DNA of 53,273 nt from Pseudomonadota bacterium (GTDB lineage: Bacteria > Bdellovibrionota_B > Oligoflexia > Silvanigrellales > Silvanigrellaceae). The notes under the pieces were generated by a model. That model was not told the DNA's origin. It worked only from the letters and a program-made list of their open reading frames with translations, and did no database searches. The stretch covers positions 1-53,273 of the forward strand of contig RFOM01000023.1 in the NCBI GenBank assembly GCA_009926615.1, in the 5' to 3' direction. The translations under genes were made by a program, and so were the position numbers. Positions 15,992 through 24,418 of the stretch are shown here, in pieces; the first letter of the stretch is position 1, and each line of letters begins with the position of its first letter.

Positions 15992-17106
15992 AGAGCATCC
16001 GGAAATTAATCATTGCAACAAGAAAAAGCCCGCTGGCTCTCTGGCAGGCGAATACCGTCAAATCCATTCTTGTCCGAAAAGGATTTGATGTCGAACTGAA
16101 TCTGGTCACCACCAGCGGCGACAAAATGCAGCGCGGTGCGCTTGCGGATGTGTCGCTGGATGATCCTTCACTCCCCGCGCATCTCAAAACGGGCAAAGGA
16201 CTTTTTGTGAAGGAGGTGCAGGAAGAAATTCTTGCAGAACGGGCTGACCTTGCGGTCCACAGCATGAAAGATTTGCCGGTTGAGGCGACCTCAGGTCTGC
16301 GGGTTGCAGCCGTGCTGCCGCGCGCAAACCCTTCGGACGTCATCATATTTTCGCCGCGTCTGCTGTCATCAGTTTCAGCACGGGCAAAGATCAGCGGACT
16401 GCCGGATGACAATCCCGTCGCAATTCTCGGCGGCTTGTCGGATTCTGACTGGAGCTCCTCGGCTCCCGTGGGAACGACCAGTGCCAGACGCCAGTTTTTT
16501 CTGGGTAAAACACTTTCACCTGCAGCACTTCCGCTTGTCGTGCTGCGCGGCAATGTGGATACACGCCTGTCCCGCGTCGAAAACAATGAATTTTCTTTCA
16601 TCATGCTTGCCCGTGCCGGAATTGACAGGCTTGGTCTGTATGCTCCGGAGAAAATGCTGACCCTCCCGCCCGCATTGTGCACTCCGGCGCCTGCACAGGG
16701 CATCGTTGCAATCGAATGCCGCGATTCGGACATCGAACTGAGAAGTGCGCTTTCTGAAATCAACGACTCTGCAACTTCTCTTGCTGCCGCATGCGAAAGA
16801 ACTGCGCTCTGGCTGACCGGCGGAAACTGCCATACGGCGCTTGCCGCTTACTTCGACGGACAGCAACTGACAACATGGGCCGCCGCAGGAAAGCATTGCT
16901 GCAACCTGACTTTCAACTTCACCGCGGCCGAAGATGAGGAATTCAAAAAGTTTGCCTTGTCGCGGGATCACCACGATGTCTTCAGGCATATTCTGAAAAG
17001 TCCGGCGGCGTTGCGCATGCACGGTCAACTGATGGAGCAGGGATTTGCCGGCCTCATGAATCTCAGGCAGCCGGAAAGCGGCAAAGACGGAGGGGCACCG
17101 TGTTAA
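15988..17106 (+). CDS. hemC: Porphobilinogen deaminase (hydroxymethylbilane synthase)
   Basis: HemC joins four porphobilinogens into hydroxymethylbilane. GTG start overlapping the hemA stop. Landmarks: IIATRKSPLALWQA at the N-terminus, TSGDKMQ, GLFVKEVQEEIL, AVHSMKDLP (catalytic Asp), the arginine-rich TSARRQFFL, LRGNVDTRLSRV, and the dipyrromethane cofactor cysteine at 281 in GGNCHTALAAY. Length 372 exceeds the usual ~310. The extra residues are an insertion around 120-155 (including ILGGLSDSDWSSS), before the TSARR motif, plus a longer C-terminus. Overlaps hemD by 7 bases. Confidence 0.95.
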   Translation: MKSIRKLIIATRKSPLALWQANTVKSILVRKGFDVELNLVTTSGDKMQRGALADVSLDDPSLPAHLKTGKGLFVKEVQEEILAERADLAVHSMKDLPVEATSGLRVAAVLPRANPSDVIIFSPRLLSSVSARAKISGLPDDNPVAILGGLSDSDWSSSAPVGTTSARRQFFLGKTLSPAALPLVVLRGNVDTRLSRVENNEFSFIMLARAGIDRLGLYAPEKMLTLPPALCTPAPAQGIVAIECRDSDIELRSALSEINDSATSLAAACERTALWLTGGNCHTALAAYFDGQQLTTWAAAGKHCCNLTFNFTAAEDEEFKKFALSRDHHDVFRHILKSPAALRMHGQLMEQGFAGLMNLRQPESGKDGGAPC

Positions 17107-17897
17107 ATATCCGTTGCGGAATTAAAGGAAAAACAACACCCCAATCCCTGCCCTGCGACTGGCCGGTGATGCGTGCCGAGGCCGGTTCCAAATTTCTGCA
17201 GGAAGACCTTTTGAACTCGCTGTCTCAGCCAAAGCAGCTTCACATTTTTGCCAGTCCGATGGCCTTTCTGTTTTTTCAGGATGCACTGAATTCGCTTGAC
17301 CAAGGCCTTGTAAAGAAAATTCCGCCGAATGAAATGCTGGCCTGCGGGGTCGGAAATACGACCGACACGCTCGCGCGCTCCCTCAAAAATCCGGCGTCGC
17401 CCTTGCGTTGGAGCGATCCTGCTCTGTCATCACCGGACAGCAGGGAAAACGGACTCGCATGGACTCTTGAGCAACTTGAAAAAAAGGGACTTGTACCCCG
17501 CCATCCGCTGCATCTCTGGACAAAATCATTCTCGTCATCCGAAAAGATTCTTCGGGAAGTCAAGACATCCCGCCGTTGGAACATGTGGGAAACATCGGTC
17601 CACGAAATTTACGAGTTAAAGTTGAACAATGAACCTTTTCCGCCGGAAATCATTCTTGCTCTTGCAAACAGAACACCGGTCTGTTTCGGCGTAAAATCGG
17701 CCGAGGTACTTGATGCAACGGTCGCACTTCTTCTGCTCCACACGCGTCTGACTTCCGCGCAGCAACTTCCGCGCACAGTGCACTTCAGCGTTTGGGAAAA
17801 AGGTGCTCTGCAAAAAGCACAGCAATTATTTTTGCATTCGAGATTAATCCCGTGGTCGTCGTTTGAGCAGCATTCGGATTTAACTGCGGAGTCCTGA
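17100..17897 (+). CDS. hemD: Probable uroporphyrinogen-III synthase
   Basis: HemD enzymes are very divergent in sequence, so the call rests mainly on position directly after hemC, with a GTG start overlapping the hemC stop, and on length (265 residues). The two-lobed pattern is plausible: lobe one has LHIFASPMAFLFFQDAL and MLACGVGNTTDTLA; lobe two has HPLHLWTKSFSSSEKIL and TPVCFGVKSAEVLDATVALL, resembling the usual FTSxSA and 'GxxTA' positions. It would close hydroxymethylbilane to uroporphyrinogen III. Another enzyme of similar fold cannot be excluded from sequence alone. An outer-membrane protein gene follows nine bases later. Confidence 0.65.
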   Translation: MLNIRCGIKGKTTPQSLPCDWPVMRAEAGSKFLQEDLLNSLSQPKQLHIFASPMAFLFFQDALNSLDQGLVKKIPPNEMLACGVGNTTDTLARSLKNPASPLRWSDPALSSPDSRENGLAWTLEQLEKKGLVPRHPLHLWTKSFSSSEKILREVKTSRRWNMWETSVHEIYELKLNNEPFPPEIILALANRTPVCFGVKSAEVLDATVALLLLHTRLTSAQQLPRTVHFSVWEKGALQKAQQLFLHSRLIPWSSFEQHSDLTAES

Positions 17898-17906
17898 GAA
17901 ACGGAA

Positions 17907-19064
17907 ATGAAGAATTTTTTTCTGTCAATTCTATTGTTCGGAGTGCAGTTGCCGGCCGCGGGAATGGACTGGCAATTCCGTTCGACGGCACTGATTTCTG
18001 TTGAAGGCGGTTTGCTGTCAGGCACAAAAACCCCGCTCAATTCGTCAGCACAGCGTGAATACGACGAAGAATCCGCAAAATCAGGAATCAGCAAAGCCGC
18101 CCGCGAAAAAATAAAAACCCTGAATTTGTACGGTGCGGAGTGGTATTCGGGCGGAACAGCTCTGGCCGGATACGAAGGGTTCAGCGACAACCTGCAATGG
18201 CAGAGCACACTTGATTTGCGGGCGTCGGCAGGACTGGGCAACTCGACAGGACGTTTTTACAGTCCTTTGTTTGATTCGGTTTTTCCGTCACAGGGCCGTG
18301 CGGGCCGCAACGGCGGCTGGCTTGCGGGCGGTGAAGCGCAGTTGCACTGGCTGCCGATGAACAGTTTCACGGCGCACCTGAAAAGCTCATTTTCGAGCGG
18401 CTCGAACCAGTTCAAAGAAAACTTCTCGCGGTTGACCTTTCAGCCTGAAGCCGAACTCAAGGCAGGCTCATTTATCATTAATCCGCAGTATTCGTTTCAG
18501 CGTCTCCTCGGCGGCGACGCGCTGCCTGCGGCAGACATCGATGCTTGGGCGCTGGACATTGAATGGCTCGGTTCGAGAACATTCAGATTCCAAAATCCGA
18601 AGGGGTACTCGCTCATCAAAGTCTCGCGCGCGGTTGCCATGGGTTCCGCAATGCTGGTGACTGCTTTGGAGAACGAAGGCCGGTTTTTTGAGATCAACCT
18701 GACTCCCAGAATACATTTTTCAGGCGGGCTTTCATTTTCATCGCATTTAAGACTTATTTCAGGAAGCGAGCAATCTTACATTGCACCGTCGCTGGCTGCC
18801 GAACTCCGCAACAGGGGCAAGCGGCAAAATGACTGGACTCCGGTCTCAGCCTCGGCGGATTATACAAGCGAAACGGTCGAATGGCGCAACAGCCTGAATC
18901 AGCGCATGGGTGACGGCTGGAATCTGTTCGGTACACTTTTTTATACGAGCCAGTCGAATGCTTTCTCCCAGACTCCGACATCCAGTCTGCGCTTCAGCGA
19001 TCTGATCGATACTGCTCAGGAATCCGCTTTCAGATATTTTTTAGGCAGCGAATTTCTCCTCTGA
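17907..19064 (+). CDS. Probable outer-membrane beta-barrel protein
   Basis: 385 residues with a signal peptide (MKNFFLSILLFGVQLPAAG). The mature part has repeated amphipathic strands (LQWQSTLDLRASAGLG, GGWLAGGEAQLHWLPM, FTAHLKSSFSSGSNQF, WNLFGTLFYTSQSNAF) and ends in FLGSEFLL, close to a C-terminal barrel-insertion signal. No specific family recognised. Nine bases after hemD, so probably the last gene of the heme operon; a link to porphyrin uptake or export is speculative. Confidence 0.7.
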   Translation: MKNFFLSILLFGVQLPAAGMDWQFRSTALISVEGGLLSGTKTPLNSSAQREYDEESAKSGISKAAREKIKTLNLYGAEWYSGGTALAGYEGFSDNLQWQSTLDLRASAGLGNSTGRFYSPLFDSVFPSQGRAGRNGGWLAGGEAQLHWLPMNSFTAHLKSSFSSGSNQFKENFSRLTFQPEAELKAGSFIINPQYSFQRLLGGDALPAADIDAWALDIEWLGSRTFRFQNPKGYSLIKVSRAVAMGSAMLVTALENEGRFFEINLTPRIHFSGGLSFSSHLRLISGSEQSYIAPSLAAELRNRGKRQNDWTPVSASADYTSETVEWRNSLNQRMGDGWNLFGTLFYTSQSNAFSQTPTSSLRFSDLIDTAQESAFRYFLGSEFLL

Positions 19065-19109
19065 GTGAATTCCGTGATAGCTTCTTAATAAACCCAAGAG
19101 GCACACACC

Positions 19110-19643
19110 ATGAAGCACTCAGAGATTCTCTGGATACAAAACATGGCACGTCTGGCATGCGGCCAGCCATTGCAGTCACTGCAGCCTACGGAAACACTCA
19201 ATCAGGCCATAGGATTTTTCATCGAGGAACTGACCGCGATCCTCCACGGCCACGTCACCTACTTTAACGATCTGGTGATGCAGGAGCGTCCGGAACTGGC
19301 CGTGAGAATCTTCCGCCTCGGAGTGCCGCGCAGCGGCCTGATGCTCCTGCGCGGAAAAGAAAAACTCATCGTACAGAACGAAGGATTTCGTTTGAGAGTC
19401 CGGATTGTTCAGATTCAGGCATCGCAAGAACAAAACGTCGACGCGTTCGATGTGGACGCCGTGATTAACGCCGACAACACCGTCAGCTGGATTGCCTCCC
19501 ACGACAGACAGCGCATCAACCCCCTTCTGCTCGTACAGGAATATCTCGGGCGGTTTATGGGGCACGGGGCTCAGGCCTTCATGCGTGTCAAGGCGCCTGC
19601 CAACCGTAACATTCCCTCTCATTCTGCTGAAATACATCCTTAA
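19110..19643 (+). CDS. Hypothetical cytoplasmic protein
   Basis: 177 residues, ATG with AGAGG upstream. No signal peptide, membrane segment or recognised motif. The N-terminal half is helical (ETLNQAIGFFIEELTAIL) and the C-terminal half is mixed, with an internal LRVRIVQIQASQEQNVDAFDVDAVINA strand-like region (residues ~96-122). A strong terminator follows 35 bases after its stop, so it is the end of a transcription unit. Function unknown. Confidence 0.65.
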   Translation: MKHSEILWIQNMARLACGQPLQSLQPTETLNQAIGFFIEELTAILHGHVTYFNDLVMQERPELAVRIFRLGVPRSGLMLLRGKEKLIVQNEGFRLRVRIVQIQASQEQNVDAFDVDAVINADNTVSWIASHDRQRINPLLLVQEYLGRFMGHGAQAFMRVKAPANRNIPSHSAEIHP

Positions 19644-19677
19644 ACCGTCCGGAGTTGTTGAATTCACACTCCGCTTT

Positions 19678-19719
19678 GATATGGTCCGGTGGGGAACCCC
19701 TCCGGACCATATCTTTTTT
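19678..19719 (+). terminator. Rho-independent terminator after the hypothetical gene
   Basis: GATATGGTCCGG pairs perfectly with CCGGACCATATC (12 bp) around a 12-base loop, followed directly by six T. The E1 gene ATG lies 10 bases after the T-run, so its ribosome binding site (GGAG) immediately follows the terminator. The E1 gene must then use read-through, attenuation or a promoter inside the stem region. Confidence 0.85.
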
Positions 19720-19729
19720 GGAGCAGAAC

Positions 19730-22159
19730 ATGGAAAAGGTCGCAGTCAAAGCCGATGGAATTTCACTCGCCAAAGGCAAGTTGACCCTCTCCCGCGACGA
19801 GATCATTTCCGACTACCGCGTTGGCTACCGGAGCAGACTCGCAAGTCTCACCGGCCGCAAGGAAGTTCTGACCGGCAAAGCCAAATTCGGGATCTTCGGA
19901 GACGGCAAGGAAGTCCCTCAGCTGGCAATGGCCAAAGCCTTCCGCGAAGGCGACATCCGCAGCGGATATTATCGCGATCAAACATTCATGATGGCTGCCG
20001 GATTGCTCTCCGTGCGTGAGTTTTTCTCCCAGCTGTATGCTGACACAAATGTTGAGAACGAACCCGCGTCTGCGGGAAGGCAGATGAATTGCCATTTCGC
20101 GACGCGGATGCTCGACAATCAAGGAAAATGGCTGAATCAGCTTGAAAAAAAACAATCTTCGTCGGACGTCTCACCGACGGCCGGACAGATGGCGCGTTTG
20201 CTCGGGCTGGCCTATGCCTCGAAGCTTTACCGAAAGGAGTCCGCTCTGGCCAACGCCGGCGGCGGCTTCAGCCGCAACGGCAATGAGGTTGCATTCGGAA
20301 CAATCGGCGACGCGAGTACAAGTGAAGGGATTTTTTGGGAGACGTTGAACGCGGCCGGAGTGCTTCAGGTGCCGATGGTGATCTCCGTCTGGGACGACGG
20401 CTACGGAATTTCCGTTCCGCGCGAATTTCAAACCACCAAAGGCTCAATCTCGGAAGCACTGGCCGGCTTTCAGTCGCGGGGATCGGCCAAAGGGTTCGAC
20501 CTGCACGTTGTTGCGGGCTGGGATTATCCGGCCTTGGTCGAGGCCTATTTTTCGGGTGTTGACAAGACCAGACGCGACCACACACCCGCCCTTTTCCATG
20601 TGGTCGAACTCACGCAGCCTCAGGGACACTCAACCAGCGGCAGTCACGAACGATACAAATCCAAGGAACGTCTTGCTTGGGAAGAAGATCACGACTGTCT
20701 TCGCCGCATGCGCCGCTGGATCATCGAACAACGGTTTGCAACCGAATCTGAACTCGACGGCATGGAAAATGAGGACAAAACTCTCGTCGAAAATGCGCGC
20801 AAAGAGGCTTGGGAACTTTATCAGGCACCGATCCGCGCAGACAAGACTGAAGCTCTCAGAATACTTGATACGGTTGTTGAGGCTCAGGTGAAGTCTGCAG
20901 CCAAAGTCCGGCGTTGTGCCGATGAGCTGCGCGCCGGAGTCGGCCTCAACCGTAAGCTCATTCAAAGCAGTCTGCGCAAAGCAGCAATTGCACTGACCGG
21001 AGAATCACATCCGTCGGCCCTTGCTCTCGTTGAGTTTTCCGACAGCTATCTGCAGACGAACAAACAAAGATACGGTTCACACCTTTACAGCGAATCATCC
21101 GAAAACCCGACGCTGCTCGACGGTGTTGCGGCACGTTATTCGGATTCATCGGAATCAGTCGACGGCAGGGTTGTCCTGCTCCGCCTTTTCGATCACTTTT
21201 TTCAGACGAATCCCCGCTTCTTTGCGCTCGGCGAGGACGTCGGCAAACTCGGCGATGTGAACCTTGTCTTTGAAGGTCTCAATGCAAAGTACGGCGACCT
21301 TCGCGTCACGGATACCGGTATCCGCGAAGCCACAATTCTTGGACAGGGAATAGGCTGCGGCCTGCGCGGTCTGCGCCCGCTGGTCGACATTCAATACTTG
21401 GATTATCTGCTCTACGCTTTGCAGATCATGTCAGACGATCTTGCAACTCTCCACTTCCGCACCGCCGGCGGCCAAAAATCGCCGGTAATCATCCGCACCA
21501 AAGGCCACAGGCTCGAAGGCATCTGGCACACAGGCTCGCCGATTGGCATGATCCTCAATTCTGTGCGGGGCATCTACGTTTGTGTTCCGCGGAACATGAC
21601 TCAGGCCGCCGGCATGTACAACACGCTTTTTGCCGGCGACAACCCCGCGCTGGTTATTGAAGTTCTCAACGGCTACCGCCTGAAAGAAAAAGTTCCCGAC
21701 AACCTCACCGAATTCAGGGTTGCCCTCGGGACACCGGAAGTTGTTCTCGAAGGTTCCGACATTACAGTCGTCACGTACGGAGCCTGTGTCCGAGTAGCGC
21801 AGGAAGCTGCGGCCGAACTTCTGGAGTACGGGGTGAAACTCGAAATTGTCGATGTCCAAACCTTGATCCCGTTCGACACTCCAAAGACCATTCTGAAATC
21901 ACTGAAGAAAACTAATATGGTGATTTTTCTGGATGAAGACGTGCCGGGAGGAGCAAGCGCATATATGTTCCAGCAGGTGATGGAAGAACAGCGCGGATAC
22001 GAGTACCTCGATGCACCACCGAGAACTCTTTCGGCAGCTGCCGGCAGGTCCCCTTATGCGTCGGATGCAGATTATTACTGCAAACCCAGCGCCGAGGACA
22101 TTACCGAATTGGCGCTCGGAATGATGCGCGAAAGGTTCGGGGCTGCGTTCGGCCGCTGA
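19730..22159 (+). CDS. Thiamine-diphosphate 2-oxoacid dehydrogenase E1, fused alpha and beta subunits
   Basis: Start at ATG 19730, with GGAG seven bases before it and after the terminator; longer in-frame starts would lie inside the terminator. 809 residues. The alpha half (~1-400) holds the ThDP motif GTIGDASTSEG (Asp194) continuing to VISVWDDGYGISVP, plus GHSTSGSHERY. The beta half (~480-809) holds ALGEDVGKLGDVNLVFEGL, VTDTGIREATILGQGIG, RTKGHRLEGIWHTGSP and VEIVDVQTLIPFD-like sequence. Such fusions act as E1 of branched-chain 2-oxoacid dehydrogenase complexes and decarboxylate 2-oxo acids onto lipoyl-E2. No E2 or E3 gene is nearby. LipB, needed for lipoylation, is elsewhere in the window. 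Confidence 0.9.
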   Translation: MEKVAVKADGISLAKGKLTLSRDEIISDYRVGYRSRLASLTGRKEVLTGKAKFGIFGDGKEVPQLAMAKAFREGDIRSGYYRDQTFMMAAGLLSVREFFSQLYADTNVENEPASAGRQMNCHFATRMLDNQGKWLNQLEKKQSSSDVSPTAGQMARLLGLAYASKLYRKESALANAGGGFSRNGNEVAFGTIGDASTSEGIFWETLNAAGVLQVPMVISVWDDGYGISVPREFQTTKGSISEALAGFQSRGSAKGFDLHVVAGWDYPALVEAYFSGVDKTRRDHTPALFHVVELTQPQGHSTSGSHERYKSKERLAWEEDHDCLRRMRRWIIEQRFATESELDGMENEDKTLVENARKEAWELYQAPIRADKTEALRILDTVVEAQVKSAAKVRRCADELRAGVGLNRKLIQSSLRKAAIALTGESHPSALALVEFSDSYLQTNKQRYGSHLYSESSENPTLLDGVAARYSDSSESVDGRVVLLRLFDHFFQTNPRFFALGEDVGKLGDVNLVFEGLNAKYGDLRVTDTGIREATILGQGIGCGLRGLRPLVDIQYLDYLLYALQIMSDDLATLHFRTAGGQKSPVIIRTKGHRLEGIWHTGSPIGMILNSVRGIYVCVPRNMTQAAGMYNTLFAGDNPALVIEVLNGYRLKEKVPDNLTEFRVALGTPEVVLEGSDITVVTYGACVRVAQEAAAELLEYGVKLEIVDVQTLIPFDTPKTILKSLKKTNMVIFLDEDVPGGASAYMFQQVMEEQRGYEYLDAPPRTLSAAAGRSPYASDADYYCKPSAEDITELALGMMRERFGAAFGR

Positions 22160-22213
22160 CGGTTTACAAACGCAGTTTGCGCTGTTCTGCTCCAATTCCG
22201 CGGAGGCGCGTAC

Positions 22214-22681
22214 GTGCGGGGATTTCTTTGTTCTGCAACGACATGTTTTTTAGCTGCGCTGCAGGTTACTGCAGGCGGCGGACCGCTGCCGGAGAATGGT
22301 TCGCTCCGGCTTTCGGTCAAGACTGACCCTTTGCGCAACCGGCGCGGTCATCTGTGCGTCAGTCTGTTCACTGCCTCTGAAGGCTTTCCGGCTGCCGGTG
22401 AAAAAGCGGTATTTTCGGACTGCTTCAAAATAGAAGATTTAAACTCAAACAATGACATTGCGATTGGCAATCTCAGCACCGGAATTTATGCGTTGGCCAT
22501 GTTTCACGATGAAAACTCGGATGGAATTCTCAATACCGGAATTTTAGGGATACCGGTCGAGGGATTCGGTTTTTCCTCAAATCCCAAAATCAGATTTTCG
22601 GCACCGAAATTCTCCGAATGCACCTTTCAGCTCGGTGATTCAAACGGCGCACTTGCTATTGAGCTCCGCTATTTTCTTTAA
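22214..22681 (+). CDS. DUF2141-family exported protein
   Basis: GTG start with GGAGG upstream. 155 residues with a signal peptide (~residues 1-22) and a beta-sandwich-like mature part. The segments GHLCVSLFTASEGFP, ALAMFHDENSDGILNT and GIPVEGFGFSSNPK are the DUF2141 hallmarks, including the D-x-N-x-D-G acidic loop that may bind a metal. Members are small secreted proteins without a settled function. Its last 26 bases overlap the convergent lipoprotein gene. Confidence 0.8.
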   Translation: MRGFLCSATTCFLAALQVTAGGGPLPENGSLRLSVKTDPLRNRRGHLCVSLFTASEGFPAAGEKAVFSDCFKIEDLNSNNDIAIGNLSTGIYALAMFHDENSDGILNTGILGIPVEGFGFSSNPKIRFSAPKFSECTFQLGDSNGALAIELRYFL

Positions 22682-23636
22682 GATCACGCAATAAAAAATT
22701 AATCAGCATCAGACATTCCCAGCCCATGGAGCTGTCCCAAGGCTCATGTCTTAAGTCACGTTCGAAGCTCCACTCGGTTCGCGCAGCCGGCGAGTCCGAA
22801 GGACACCATGAGAGCGTTTTGCGGATTACGTCTTTTTCAGCACCTGACGTCAAATATGCAAAAAAAGGATTTTCGGGCTGCCGCGCAGCAAGTGATTCGG
22901 CAAGTGAATTTAAAGTGGATGATTTTTGCCCCATCGCGCGCCTCAGAAGCACATTCACCCCTGCGAGATGCAGCTGATAGCCGGCCGGCGAAAAGTGGGC
23001 CTGCAGCAGAGCCATCACCGACTCGTCCAAAAATGCGCTGCGCATCTTTGCGGTCGGCGAAAGGCCTATGTACTCCCAGACCTCTCTGAACAGCATCCAA
23101 AATCCGGGGGTAAAGTCGCAGCGGTTGTCGGTACTCTCACGGCACATCCTGAAGTCGTTATTTTCAACCCAATTCATCCAGCTGCCTGCCAGTTTCGCAT
23201 CTTTTGTGGTGACCAGATATGCGAGTACACCCATGGCCATATCTCTTGAAAAACTGTTCACCGCGTCTGATGCAATCCTGTGTTCGGATCGCCACATGCG
23301 GCCGTCTGCCCCCTGCGAGCGGCGAACGGCTTCGCAGCTGACTGCGTCACCGGACAGACACAAAAGTCCGTTGAACAGAGCCGCATCACCGACACTGCAA
23401 CCGGCTTTGGCGACACTCAGTCCGCACCGTTCCACCCAGCCTGAAATGCTCCGCTGCCGGTTCTTCAGCATTTGCCTGACTTCGACGGCATTCCCTGCGT
23501 CTTCCGCGGGGATGCTTCCGACAGTCGCCAAACCGGCCGGTTTGCAGGCCGAAAACATCGTTAAACCCGCAAAATAAAATAGTAAATACAGGAGCTTAAA
23601 AAACAACACTGATTTAAGCTTAAGCAGGGAAAACAT
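22656..23636 (-). CDS. Lipoprotein, unknown function
   Basis: Start chosen at the second of two adjacent ATG codons (23636), five bases after GGGAGG; the other is at 23639. The signal peptide MFSLLKLKSVLFFKLLYLLF runs on to the lipobox FSAC, followed by KPAG. The mature ~285 residues are mostly helical, with several cysteines (CGLS, AGCSV, LCLSG, SCEAV, MCRES, NRCDF), suggesting disulfides in the periplasm. No family recognised. Convergent with, and overlapping, the DUF2141 gene; divergent from the bolA-like gene. Confidence 0.7.
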   Translation of the reverse strand: MFSLLKLKSVLFFKLLYLLFYFAGLTMFSACKPAGLATVGSIPAEDAGNAVEVRQMLKNRQRSISGWVERCGLSVAKAGCSVGDAALFNGLLCLSGDAVSCEAVRRSQGADGRMWRSEHRIASDAVNSFSRDMAMGVLAYLVTTKDAKLAGSWMNWVENNDFRMCRESTDNRCDFTPGFWMLFREVWEYIGLSPTAKMRSAFLDESVMALLQAHFSPAGYQLHLAGVNVLLRRAMGQKSSTLNSLAESLAARQPENPFFAYLTSGAEKDVIRKTLSWCPSDSPAARTEWSFERDLRHEPWDSSMGWECLMLINFLLRDLKENSGAQ

Positions 23637-23755
23637 CATCGCCTCCCCAAGCACCTTCGGAATCGGACTTTCAAGGCTTGACCGAGGCCTGCTTTCACTT
23701 GCCTTGGAGAGCATGCGTTGATAGTGCTCAGCCCGAATCATTCAAGGGGGTTGGC

Positions 23756-24025
23756 GTGAACAAAGACGAAGTCAAGGCTCGCATTCTTCAGGGTTTTCCG
23801 GACGCTGAAGTCACAGTCAACGAGTTCAGCGGCGGCAACGACCACTACGCTGTTCTGATCGTCTCCGATGCTTTTGCCGGAAAAAAACTTCTTGCGCGGC
23901 ACCGCTCGGTGCTCGACCTCTTTCAAAGCGAAATCGCTTCAGGAGAAGTTCATGCATTGACCATGAAACTTCACACCCAATCGGAATGGCAAACCGAAAA
24001 GCCCAAACAAATGATGTTCACCTGA
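23756..24025 (+). CDS. BolA-family protein
   Basis: Start at GTG 23756 (MNKDEVKARILQGFPD) with GGGG upstream; the longer in-frame start adds residues outside the family. 89 residues is the normal BolA/IbaG length. The signature helix-turn is LARHRSVLDLFQSEIASGEVHALTMKLHT, covering residues ~46-74, with the conserved His at the [2Fe-2S] partner site. BolA proteins form [2Fe-2S] heterodimers with CGFS glutaredoxins, and the next gene is exactly that. Role in iron-sulfur trafficking inferred from the family. Confidence 0.9.
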   Translation: MNKDEVKARILQGFPDAEVTVNEFSGGNDHYAVLIVSDAFAGKKLLARHRSVLDLFQSEIASGEVHALTMKLHTQSEWQTEKPKQMMFT

Positions 24026-24040
24026 ACCAAGGAGAAAACA

Positions 24041-24355
24041 ATGAACGAAGCATGGAAACAGAAAATCGAGACTGACGTCAAAAACAACAAAGTCGTGGTT
24101 TATATGAGAGGAACTCCGAGTCAGCCGCGCTGCGGTTTTTCGTCGCGGGTTGTCAGGGTTTTTAACGAACTGAATATTCCCTATAAATCGGAAGACATGG
24201 ATTCAGATCCGGAACTTTGGAAAACACTGTCGGCTCTCAACAACTGGCCGACCTCTCCGCAAATCTACATCAACGGCGAATTCGTCGGCGGCTGTGACAT
24301 TGTCACCGAGATGTACAGATCCGGCGAACTCCAAAAAGAACTCGGACTCGCCTGA
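24041..24355 (+). CDS. grxD: Monothiol CGFS glutaredoxin (Grx4 type)
   Basis: 104 residues, the usual length. The active site is Cys31 in PRCGFSSRVV, the CGFS motif of monothiol glutaredoxins that hold a bridging [2Fe-2S] cluster with glutathione. WPTSPQIYINGEFVGGCDIV is the glutathione-binding and cis-Pro region (here a TSPQ variant of the common TxPQ). ATG 15 bases after the bolA-like stop, with AAGGAG upstream: a bolA-grxD operon. A terminator follows. Confidence 0.95.
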   Translation: MNEAWKQKIETDVKNNKVVVYMRGTPSQPRCGFSSRVVRVFNELNIPYKSEDMDSDPELWKTLSALNNWPTSPQIYINGEFVGGCDIVTEMYRSGELQKELGLA

Positions 24356-24379
24356 ACAGGCCTTGAGGCTGAATCACAA

Positions 24380-24413
24380 ACGGACCGATCCCCGAGCGGG
24401 ACCGGTCCGTTTT
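24380..24413. terminator. Bidirectional terminator between grxD and the lipoprotein gene
   Basis: ACGGACCGATCCC pairs with GGGACCGGTCCGT (13 positions, one A-C mismatch) around a CGAGC-type loop, with TTTT on the plus side and AAA on the left so that it can act in both directions. It sits 25 bases after grxD and six bases beyond the stop of the convergent lipoprotein gene. Confidence 0.85.
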
Positions 24414-24418
24414 CGCAA

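Noticed and set aside
22656..22681. Frameshift or misassembly between the DUF2141 and lipoprotein genes
   Set aside because: Both frames are intact with normal ends; the 26-base convergent overlap resembles others in the window (3546-3568, 42528-42589).
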